64,000 nucleotides of DNA from Sphingobacterium olei (GTDB taxonomy: Bacteria; Bacteroidota; Bacteroidia; Sphingobacteriales; Sphingobacteriaceae): contig NZ_SUME01000001.1 of the NCBI RefSeq assembly GCF_005048855.1, forward strand, positions 744,001 to 808,000, in the 5' to 3' direction. The translations under genes were made by a program, and so were the position numbers. Positions 7,809 through 14,897 of this stretch are shown here, in pieces. The notes under the pieces were generated by a model. It saw only the letters and a list, made by a program, of their open reading frames with translations. It did no database searches and was not told the origin of the DNA. The first letter of the stretch is position 1, and each line of letters opens with the position of its first letter.

Positions 7809-8090
7809 ATGAAGAAACAAGTTATTTTGCCAAAATATGGTATTCTCTTAGAAAAAATGGGAGAGAATATCAAACTCGCTCGTAAGCGTAGAAAACTCAC
7901 CGCTGTACAGGTGGCGGAGCGGGCTGGTATAGCTCGTTCTACCTTATATTTGGTTGAAAAGGGAGATGCAGGTGTAGCAATGGGAGCCTATTTTAATGTT
8001 TTACGTGTGCTGGGGCTGCAAGATGATTTTTCCAGGTTAGCTGCAGATGATGCATTTGGCAGAAAGTTACAAGATTTAGCATTATTGTAA
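7809..8090 (+). CDS. XRE-family regulator, HipB-like
   Basis: 93 aa from ATG 7809; the longer open frame from 7752 would start at a TTG inside the operator. A cro/C1-type HTH spans ~20-70 (NIKLARKRRKLTAVQVAERAGIARSTLYLVEKGD). Short regulators of this kind usually precede two-domain HipA toxins in Bacteroidota. Here only a MAKVS... start (8092) and a rapid stop follow at the place where hipA would begin, and a HipA fragment lies 2 kb upstream, so the antitoxin appears orphaned. Confidence 0.75.
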   Translation: MKKQVILPKYGILLEKMGENIKLARKRRKLTAVQVAERAGIARSTLYLVEKGDAGVAMGAYFNVLRVLGLQDDFSRLAADDAFGRKLQDLALL

Positions 8091-8233
8091 GATGGCAAAA
8101 GTATCAGCTATAAATTCATTAAAGCGATCCTTGAAGTCAGTATCTACTTTGGTGTCATAATTTAATACGGAGGTAAGCTAAAATATGTAAAAAATAACGT
8201 ATTTTTGGACAAATCTAAAGTTGAACTTTAAAA

Positions 8234-9403
8234 ATGGCTAAATCAGAGTTTTTACAACGAGAATTAAAAAGTGAAATACAACGATTGTCTAGTTTGTACG
8301 CAGTTATTGTAGTTACCGGACCAAGACAGTCTGGAAAGACGACCCTATGCAGAAATCATTTTTCGACTTACCATTACATCAACCTTGAAAATCCCAGTAC
8401 CAGAGAGCAAGTGCTTACAGCACCTAAAGCTTTTTTAGAACAACACGCTGATGGGTTAATAGTAGACGAAGCGCAGCATCTTCCAGAATTATTCTCTTAC
8501 ATTCAGGTAATAGTTGATGAAAACGAAGATAGTAACTTCGTACTTACAGGGAGTAGTAATTTCTCTTTAATGCAAGGTATTACCCAATCGTTAGCAGGCA
8601 GAGCAGCAATCCTTACTCTACTGCCATTATCTTTGTCAGAGTTAGGAATCCGCGTACAAGAAAAAGGCACAGATACGATACTTTTAAATGGAGGATATCC
8701 TGTTGTATGGACAAAAGGTATTCCCGTACAAGATGTTGCTCAAAACTATTATAATACTTATATAGAACGGGATATACGTCAGCTTTTGAATGTAAAAGAT
8801 ATTACCCGATTTCAAACATTTATAAAACTTTGTGCCGGGCGGATCGGTACTGAATTCAATGCATCCGCTTTATCTAATGAACTTGGTGTTTCGGTGCCCA
8901 CCATTCAGGAGTGGCTCAGTGTTTTGGAAGCCTCTTATGTTATATTCAGATTACCACCTTTCTTTCGAAATATAGGAAAAAGGTTGGTTAAATCTCCGAA
9001 ACTGTATTTTTACGATACGGGCTTAGCTTGTTTTCTTTTGGGTATTGAAAATGAGCAACAATTAGCAACGCATCCCCTGCGGGGAGCCATCTTTGAAAAT
9101 ATGGTGGTATTAGAGTTTTTCAAGAACAGGTACAATCAAGGTAAATTACCTCATCTTTATTTTTACAGAGATAAATCGCAACACGAAGTAGATCTCATTG
9201 AAGAAAAAGGTACAAAATTGTATGCTTACGAGGTCAAATCGGCAAAAGCATTTACCAAGAACTTTATAAAAAGCTTAGGTTACTTCCGAAATGTGGTAGG
9301 TGATGATGTAGTATCTACGCAGGTTATCTACGATGGAGAAAATGACATCTACAGTTCGGAAAACGGAATGGTTAATTTTCGAAATATAAAGTTCGAAGAT
9401 TAA
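8234..9403 (+). CDS. AAA ATPase with DUF4143 domain
   Basis: 389 aa, full length for the family. The AAA_14 domain covers ~25-150, with Walker A GPRQSGKTT (28-36) and Walker B LIVDEAQH (~75). DUF4143 covers ~200-350 and contains a PD-(D/E)xK-like patch (HEVDLIEEKGTKLYAYEVKSAK) near 315-340. These stand-alone ATPases are common in accessory regions; cellular role not established. Intact, on the plus strand, and ended by hairpin copy 6, which can terminate both this gene and the convergent KilA-N gene. Confidence 0.85.
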   Translation: MAKSEFLQRELKSEIQRLSSLYAVIVVTGPRQSGKTTLCRNHFSTYHYINLENPSTREQVLTAPKAFLEQHADGLIVDEAQHLPELFSYIQVIVDENEDSNFVLTGSSNFSLMQGITQSLAGRAAILTLLPLSLSELGIRVQEKGTDTILLNGGYPVVWTKGIPVQDVAQNYYNTYIERDIRQLLNVKDITRFQTFIKLCAGRIGTEFNASALSNELGVSVPTIQEWLSVLEASYVIFRLPPFFRNIGKRLVKSPKLYFYDTGLACFLLGIENEQQLATHPLRGAIFENMVVLEFFKNRYNQGKLPHLYFYRDKSQHEVDLIEEKGTKLYAYEVKSAKAFTKNFIKSLGYFRNVVGDDVVSTQVIYDGENDIYSSENGMVNFRNIKFED

Positions 9404-9464
9404 ATAGCTAAAATTAATTCTATTGCGGATAAGGCCATTGTCTGACAGTTAAGAAACCAAAAAC

Positions 9465-9500
9465 TAAAAAACTCCTGAAGCGGGGAGCTTCAAGAGTTTC
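9465..9500 (-). terminator. hairpin element copy 6 (hairpin only)
   Basis: Stem ACTCCTGAAGC / GCTTCAAGAGT with one mismatch, A run before and T run after. The conserved tail is gone. It lies between convergent genes and may act both ways. Confidence 0.65.
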
Positions 9501-9563
9501 TATACTCTCGGTGGATGATCATACCTACCAACCAGTTCAGATTCTTGCAGTAACTATATAATT

Positions 9564-9911
9564 TTATTTTTCGTTGCGCGTGTATTCGTTAAAGTTTACG
9601 ATAGCAGTATATAAAATTTTATATTGCCAATGAATAATCCATCGCTTGGGAGTCATCACAAAACTGTTCAATCCAGCTTGTTTTCTAAACCCGTCGAATT
9701 CGACGGGTTTAAAATTGGGATTATATATTGTCTCCCAAAAACCTAAGAGTTCAATTGTATTTCGGTTTCTCATCCAGTTTTTAACCAGATCGTCAGTATG
9801 GTTTGGATCTTTATGTCGTGCGATGTCCGTAAGTGATATGAAATCTTCATGGTTATTTTGATACAACAGTATATCAACTCCTTTGACGTTTATTTTTTTA
9901 TTCTTGTTCAT
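9564..9911 (-). pseudogene. KilA-N domain protein, C-terminally truncated
   Basis: 115 aa. The KilA-N core is clear to about residue 90 (DFISLTDIARHKDPNHTDDLVKNWMRNRNTIELLGFWE, then GLNSFVMTPKRWI). The following ATxAxGIxSKSGRYGGTYAHKDIAFEF block is absent; the sequence jumps to a 22-residue unrelated tail. Full proteins are ~270 aa, so this one has lost its C-terminal half by deletion. Upstream lies a degraded copy of the DUF1016 promoter/palindrome. Confidence 0.7.
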
Positions 9912-10044
9912 AATTCCCCGTATTTATAATTCGCTATCAGCGGTCACACATTTTAAACTTAATGCATGGATATCAAATTTTTTACGATATAAATATACTA
10001 AAAATATTAGCATGCCGAGTGTTTATTTGTAAAAAACTACTACT

Positions 10045-10209
10045 AAACAACATCCTCGTCTACAAGAACAGTTTGATCTGGTCAAGCACCGAAACCTTTA
10101 TTTTATCCTCGTTATCATCATAGCGTGGCATAACGCAAATTTGTGTGCAACAAAATATTAAATAAATAATTGAGTAGGAAGGACACTTTGTTTTTACGTA
10201 TGATCACAT
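10045..10209 (-). repeat. 165-bp upstream flank, copy B
   Basis: Copy of the segment at 3471-3636, including the 23-codon frame (10060-10131), here upstream of no intact DUF1016 gene. Confidence 0.7.
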
Positions 10210-10340
10210 AAAAAAATCCTGAAGCGGGAGCTTCAGGATTTCTAACCTAACCAATTATTAACCTAAATTATGAATACTATATAAACGGCAGCATGTGGCA
10301 GAATATTATAGCACCTGCCGGAATTAACGAAAACTTAACA
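10210..10340 (-). repeat. hairpin + tail element, copy 7
   Basis: Near-identical to copy 4 (GGG loop). It lies 43 nt 3' of the duplicated small membrane-protein gene. Confidence 0.85.
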
Positions 10341-10383
10341 TACCTACCCTTCGATAGTTGGCTGAACACCTTGTTTGCTTTCA

Positions 10384-10644
10384 TTATGTATTTTTATCGG
10401 TTTGATCTTTATCATAATTAATCTTAAATAGATGCGACTGCTGCTGGTCTTTATTCTGCTTGTCGTAGCTTTCTCTTGTAAACGCAAAGTATATCACATA
10501 AAACCATCCGAATATACCGTGCAGTATTGCCCACAAGATGGACTTATTACGATCCCACGAGGTGACTACGCCGGATTGCGTGACAGTTTTAGTGGTGTTG
10601 TTGACTACATCTTGTCCAAAGACCACTGTGATCAATGAAGGCAT
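10384..10644 (-). CDS. small membrane protein, second copy
   Basis: 86 aa, identical to the gene at 2676-2960 except for loss of eight residues (VGLGSIIG) by a 24-bp in-frame deletion between short CTACGCCG direct repeats. One transmembrane helix and a charged tail. As in the first copy, the signal peptide is replaced by upstream DUF1016 sequence. Function unknown. Confidence 0.6.
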   Translation of the reverse strand: MPSLITVVFGQDVVNNTTKTVTQSGVVTSWDRNKSILWAILHGIFGWFYVIYFAFTRESYDKQNKDQQQSHLFKINYDKDQTDKNT

Positions 10645-11077
10645 CGGCTTTTATGTAATTTAGAAGTATATCTCTCGTCCAGCCAAGCTGAATGGCTTTC
10701 TCAGCATAGTACAACGCTTCCTTATCATCCGTGACTTTCTCTATCAATAGTAGGTTATGCCTCCACGGCAAAACTGCAACGCAGCGTTGCAGTTTTGGAT
10801 CAACACGGCAATAGCGCTCATAGAAGCGTTTCATGTGCCATAGGTTACGGGGTGAAACACCGATATCTGGGAACTTTAACTTAAGATCAGCCGACAATCT
10901 TTTTACTACACCGGCACCATGGCCTTTTTCGATTTTCTTTTCACTAAGCAATTTGCCCAGATTCCAATACATACCGATTCCGGCCTCATTCACCTTTCGG
11001 GCAATATTTATGCGAGCAGTCTGTATTTCGGTTACTGCAGCTTCGAGTATTTCGGTATATAGCTTTTCGACTTCCAT
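10589..11077 (-). CDS. DUF1016 N-terminal domain protein, second copy
   Basis: 162 aa, differing from the product of 2905-3393 at two or so residues (A8T, H92R). Same loss of nuclease domain and same fusion into the membrane-protein gene, so the fusion happened before the duplication. The coding palindrome (10770-10796) is unchanged; the start-site palindrome has one mismatch. Confidence 0.8.
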   Translation of the reverse strand: MEVEKLYTEILEAAVTEIQTARINIARKVNEAGIGMYWNLGKLLSEKKIEKGHGAGVVKRLSADLKLKFPDIGVSPRNLWHMKRFYERYCRVDPKLQRCVAVLPWRHNLLLIEKVTDDKEALYYAEKAIQLGWTRDILLNYIKADAFIDHSGLWTRCSQQHH

Positions 11078-11153
11078 ATCGTATTTTTTACAATATAAAT
11101 ATGCTAAAAATATTAGTTATTAAAGTCTTTGTTCGTAAAAAGCTACTACGACT

Positions 11154-11322
11154 AAATAACATCCTCGTCTACAAGAACAGTTTGATCTGGTCAAGCACCG
11201 AAACCTTTATTTTATCCTCGTTCTCATCATAGCGTGGCATAACGCAAATTTGTGTGCAACAAAATATTAAATAAATAATTGAGTAGGAAGGACACTTTGT
11301 TTTTACGCAAGATCACATAAAA
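11154..11322 (-). repeat. 165-bp upstream flank, copy C
   Basis: Third copy of the segment at 3471-3636; 23-codon frame at 11169-11240. Nothing else seen between the DUF1016 copy and hairpin copy 8. Confidence 0.7.
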
Positions 11323-11450
11323 AAATCCTGAAGCGGGGAGCTTCAGGATTTCTAACCTAACCAATTATTAACCTAAATTATGAATACTATATAAACGGCA
11401 GCAGCTGGCAGAATATTACAGCACCTGGCGGAATTAACAAAAACTTAACA
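11320..11450 (-). repeat. hairpin + tail element, copy 8
   Basis: Near-identical to copy 3. It lies 32 nt 3' of the small gene at 11482-11673 on the minus strand, again in the order gene, tail, hairpin. Confidence 0.85.
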
Positions 11451-11481
11451 TTTCTTTTGTTAACTGAGTTTCCCATCTTAG

Positions 11482-11673
11482 CTAATAGCTAAATATATGC
11501 TTATACTCATGCCGCTCTGCTGCCAGTCTGCTATCATCGACAGCATCTGGTCTCTTTTTTCCTGTGTACTCATGCAGCAAAACTAATTGCTCTATATCAG
11601 CTAAACAATATGTACCTGTTAGGTCGGATACATATTTCCTAGATTTAATCTCCAATTTTTGAGCAACTTTCAA
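11482..11673 (-). CDS. small hypothetical protein
   Basis: 63 aa (MKVAQKLEIKSRKYVSDLTG..., AAERHEYKHIFSY). No domain recognised. It may be a gene remnant; kept because it sits in the usual place before a hairpin element and has its own ATG. Confidence 0.35.
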   Translation of the reverse strand: MKVAQKLEIKSRKYVSDLTGTYCLADIEQLVLLHEYTGKKRPDAVDDSRLAAERHEYKHIFSY

Positions 11674-11740
11674 TATATTTGTTTAGACTTCCCTTTCAAT
11701 GATATTACTACATAATTATTTATAAAGTACCAAATCTATA

Positions 11741-12166
11741 ATGATACAGATAATGCGAAAAGTTGGACTATTATATTTACTGTCATTATTGTTTTCTTGC
11801 TCATTTGTTGATAATAGACCTCAAGAACTCAATAGAAAGATAAGTCATGAAGTCGATTCACTATCAAAGCAGTTATGTGTTTTTAGTCAATTTAAAAAGA
11901 TAGATGGAGTAGAATTTCAAGCTAATGGATTTGTGGTGTATGAAATGTATTTTGAGGGTTGGATTACAGCTAATTATAACTGTTTGTGGCGTGCTACTAC
12001 ACATGGTATTAAATATGAGATGAGAAATATAGCGCGTTCCAATGATACATCAAATCCGATATTTGTACCAGCAGGCTCTGGTTACAATATCAAAGGATCA
12101 TCTCGGTTTATGAAAAGAGATAGTGGGTGGGTATTAACAAGTTTTTCCTATTCGATTAAAGAATGA
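11741..12166 (+). CDS. hypothetical lipoprotein
   Basis: 141 aa (Met5 at 11753 may be the true start). Signal peptide with lipobox LLFSC, so probably lipidated. The mature part is polar with a short Trp/Tyr-rich region (YEMYFEGWITANYNCLWRA). Family not recognised. First plus-strand gene after the cassette region. Confidence 0.55.
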   Translation: MIQIMRKVGLLYLLSLLFSCSFVDNRPQELNRKISHEVDSLSKQLCVFSQFKKIDGVEFQANGFVVYEMYFEGWITANYNCLWRATTHGIKYEMRNIARSNDTSNPIFVPAGSGYNIKGSSRFMKRDSGWVLTSFSYSIKE

Positions 12167-12173
12167 AGTTAAT

Positions 12174-12505
12174 TTGTAGGTTTCTTTCAAAATAATATTG
12201 GTTCATCTGATTTCAGTCGTAACAAAACTTCAGAAGCTCTTAAGTCTAACGAAGAGATCTTAAAAATGTTAGGAGACATTCTTAAAGAAAAATATGAGGA
12301 TAATATTGTTAATTCTGGTCATGACTTTGGTGAAGCTATATGTCTAGGGTTGAAGAAAGTACTAGGCAGTAAAGAAATAGATTCTGACACATTTTTACGC
12401 GAATGTATCCTCGGATACGACAGCGAGAACTTTTTTAATACAGAGATGTATTCACTGATCAAAAAAATGGAGGAAAAGCAAAAAACCAATTATTTGAGAG
12501 TCTAA
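12174..12505 (+). pseudogene. hypothetical, 5'-truncated gene
   Basis: The frame is open from 12174 (VGFFQNNIGSSDFSRNKTSEALK...) but has no ATG before 12266. A protein from 12266 would be 79 aa (MLGDILKEKYEDNIVNSG...). The coding character upstream of the ATG suggests loss of the 5' end. Family unknown. Confidence 0.4.
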
Positions 12506-12545
12506 AAGTTTATTGTAAAAAGAATATAAAGTTTTAAAGTATTTT

Positions 12546-12574
12546 AATGCCAACTCCACTCCCAAGTTGGCATT
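12546..12574. terminator. hairpin between convergent genes
   Basis: Arms AATGCCAACT and AGTTGGCATT with a 9-nt loop, flanked by T-rich sequence; placed between the plus-strand gene ending at 12505 and the operon ending at 12626. Confidence 0.6.
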
Positions 12575-12625
12575 TATTGCCCGAAAAAAATTAAGACATC
12601 GGCGAGTAAAAAGGGTTGCAAAGTT

Positions 12626-13255
12626 CTATAAAGGGATTTCTACAAAATGGCCATCAGGCCTAAGCCCCGTTGAGATAGAGAAATTGAAATTACATATCCC
12701 TTCGAACGTGACTTCGGCTACTTCTCTGATTGAATGATTAAAATCGTCAGCGGGTAGAAACGTTTCTTCTCCTCTCGCAGGAGCCTTACCACCTAAATAC
12801 GAATTCGCTCTCGTAGCTCCGGAGTTCAAGCGACAAAACTTAACGTGGGGGTTGACTTCGATAATTTCTTTTGTTGGAAATCTAAATATTACTGGATTTT
12901 CATGTTCATACCTGTTAAAGTGTCGCCACAGCCTATCAATAGTTGGCCACATAAAAATGCGATCATTTAAGTGATATATAAAGTCTGCAACTTCCCAACC
13001 TCCAGTCAAGCACTTAGCTAAAGCTTTTTCTGATATTGGCCTTTGATCCCTCAGAAAATAAGACTTATCTCCAACTAAGATTTCAGTGTGGTCAGTTCTA
13101 CGACGCCTATTAAGGTCATTAGCATTATTACCAGAAAGCTCAATAATTTTATTTGCACTATATAGTCTTTTCTCAGCTACAATGCTTTCTGCATTTTGGA
13201 CATTCGTTAAATGATACAGATAAGGCCTTTGTTCAATAAATTTTTCTAGATCCAT
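12626..13255 (-). CDS. DUF7002-like protein (possible ADP-ribosyltransferase fold)
   Basis: 209 aa. Features in order: YLYHLTNVQNAESIVAEKRLYS (14-35), an Arg-rich loop, SYFLRDQRPISEKALAKCL (~65-83), DRIFMWPTIDRLWRHFNRYE (~98-117), then FCRLNSGATRANSYLGGKAP and ARGEETFLPADDF (~140-172). This order matches my recollection of DUF7002. The opening HLT...SI...L.S pattern resembles that of ADP-ribosyltransferase-type enzymes, so NAD-dependent modification is a reasonable inference, not shown. Last gene of a four-gene operon; 1 nt after the synthetase gene. With a macro domain in the same operon it suggests a DarTG-like writer/eraser pair. Confidence 0.65.
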   Translation of the reverse strand: MDLEKFIEQRPYLYHLTNVQNAESIVAEKRLYSANKIIELSGNNANDLNRRRRTDHTEILVGDKSYFLRDQRPISEKALAKCLTGGWEVADFIYHLNDRIFMWPTIDRLWRHFNRYEHENPVIFRFPTKEIIEVNPHVKFCRLNSGATRANSYLGGKAPARGEETFLPADDFNHSIREVAEVTFEGICNFNFSISTGLRPDGHFVEIPL

Positions 13256-13256
13256 A

Positions 13257-14897
13257 TTATTTCCAATTTCTTCTATCTATTACAGCACGATAATCAAATG
13301 TAGTCCCTATTAAAGACACTTTAACTCCGGAACATCTTTCGATTTCTTCCACAAATCTCCGTGTATCTTCTGTTAAACTCTCATATCTTCGCGCATTTTC
13401 GTTTTCTTTAGAGATGTAGTCCGTAAATGTAAGTGCTATGTCAGTTGGTGAATTAAGTTCACATGCTTTCCTAAATAGCGACCAACTAAATTCAGCAATC
13501 CTCCTGTTTTTTTTTGTCGTTGTCGTTATTTCCTTCTTTATCAATTCATTTGCGTCTTTTCCAGAACGTTCCGCAATGGTTTGCATATCAATTTCTTTGC
13601 TTACGAATGGTCCAGAAGCCCCACCAACTCTAATGGGATATGAACGTGTTACCATAATGATCTTTCTCACCCTCCTGGGTGAAATGCCCGCTTCAGATAG
13701 GCAGCCTGAGACAGTAGTATCCCGTGAAGTCACATGAGGATAAAGTCCGTGATGCAAACTTAATCCCGTGCCTTGTGTACCTTCAAGTAATATTTTTTTT
13801 CCATCTCTATACATTAGTTCCAGTTCTTCCGAAGTACTTCCAAGATAACCCCTTAGTTCCTTTAAATAGTTTTTTGCTTTATGCTGATCTTCACCTAGCA
13901 ACCGCGATATAATATTTGTTGCGGTAGCAAAACCAACTCCTTGAGCAGTTGAACTAATTTTTTCCGCTATTTTTCTTTCTTCCTCAATGTCTTTTTCCGA
14001 AATTATTATCGCATTTTCATCAATAATTAGTCTACCGTATTCAACATTAAATGTCCTAATTTCCTGTAATATTTTTTCAAGGTTTAAGACAGCACCTGGA
14101 CCAATCAGCAATTTTGCGTTGGGAGCTCGATGTGTCCCTGAGGGAAGTAGATGAAAAACATGATTTGTAGGTCTTTCAAAAACGGTATGTCCAGCGTTCG
14201 GTCCGCCTACCCTCATTAAACAATCATAATCAGGAGAAATATGGGCTGCAATCTGTCCCTTACCCTCCGAACCGAACTGTCCACCTACTATAACATCTAC
14301 CAATTCATTCTTTAAAGGTGGTAATAGTTTGAAAAAACTCGCTACACGGACAAAAACATCCTCTTCATTGCAACGGTCCGTATTAATTACAAGATCCGCT
14401 TCTTCTCTCAATTTCGGCACTTGTTTTTCTGTCTCATCTGCTTTATAATCTTTATATTTTTCTATTTGATCGGACTGAGGCATCTCCCTAATTTCTCCTC
14501 GTTCAAAAAATCTTTGCTCAAGCGTTCTAGAAGCAGCTTCCAAATGAATGTGAAAAACAAAATAACTATAAGCTTCTCTTACATGTTTAATCTGATTGAT
14601 GATTCTCGCTGAATCGATCACATATAGATTATGGTTACCAAATTCGCTACCGTAAAGATGTTGAAAATATTCTAGAACCCATTTCCCGTCACCCTGGACA
14701 TCCAGAGCTGTGCCGAATTTTTGAAAAAAGTCTCTATCCGGTTGTTTTCCTTTTAACTTCTTTTGAGCAAAATAATTGAGACCTTCTCTTGTTTTACAAG
14801 ATTTAAAACAGAACCTTGATTCCAATTTTTCAGTCAAAGTGCTTTTGCCAGTACCAATTTCACCGGTTAGTACCAGAATTACTTTTTTGTCTCCCAT
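13257..14897 (-). CDS. P-loop nucleotide kinase fused to PurA/PurZ-like synthetase
   Basis: 546 aa, two enzymes in one chain. Residues 5-190: P-loop kinase of the (d)NMP-kinase type (Walker A GEIGTGKST at 12-20, VIDSARI at 93-99, Arg-rich lid at ~124-138). Residues 200-546: adenylosuccinate synthetase fold of the short archaeal/phage size, with GGQFGSEGKG (205-214), GGPNAGHT (231-238, catalytic His237), LLEGTQGTGLSLHHGLYPHVTS (370-391), TTTTKKNRR (458-466) and GTTFDYR (531-537). The catalytic Asp of PurA (GDEGKGK) is Ser210, a change also reported for phage PurZ, which uses dGMP to make 2-aminoadenine. The guanine-recognition motif TKLD reads TFTD, so the NTP used may not be GTP. Start overlaps the preceding gene by 19 nt. 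Substrates are inferred. Confidence 0.85.
   Translation of the reverse strand: MGDKKVILVLTGEIGTGKSTLTEKLESRFCFKSCKTREGLNYFAQKKLKGKQPDRDFFQKFGTALDVQGDGKWVLEYFQHLYGSEFGNHNLYVIDSARIINQIKHVREAYSYFVFHIHLEAASRTLEQRFFERGEIREMPQSDQIEKYKDYKADETEKQVPKLREEADLVINTDRCNEEDVFVRVASFFKLLPPLKNELVDVIVGGQFGSEGKGQIAAHISPDYDCLMRVGGPNAGHTVFERPTNHVFHLLPSGTHRAPNAKLLIGPGAVLNLEKILQEIRTFNVEYGRLIIDENAIIISEKDIEEERKIAEKISSTAQGVGFATATNIISRLLGEDQHKAKNYLKELRGYLGSTSEELELMYRDGKKILLEGTQGTGLSLHHGLYPHVTSRDTTVSGCLSEAGISPRRVRKIIMVTRSYPIRVGGASGPFVSKEIDMQTIAERSGKDANELIKKEITTTTKKNRRIAEFSWSLFRKACELNSPTDIALTFTDYISKENENARRYESLTEDTRRFVEEIERCSGVKVSLIGTTFDYRAVIDRRNWK

Noticed and set aside
8092..8163. Short MAKVS... ORF right after the XRE gene as a functional hipA
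   Set aside because: Only 23 codons; at best the first residues of a lost gene.
224..11450. Chromosomal integron with attC sites
   Set aside because: GTTRRRY/RYYYAAC-like strings exist but not as an inverted pair at the element ends, the tail does not fold as a palindrome, and no integrase is present.
224..11450. CRISPR array or MITE family
   Set aside because: Spacing is kilobases, not tens of bases; no terminal inverted repeats or target duplications could be seen.
12626..13255. DarT (DUF4433) itself
   Set aside because: Motifs fit DUF7002 better; only the general HLT...SI...L.S opening is shared.
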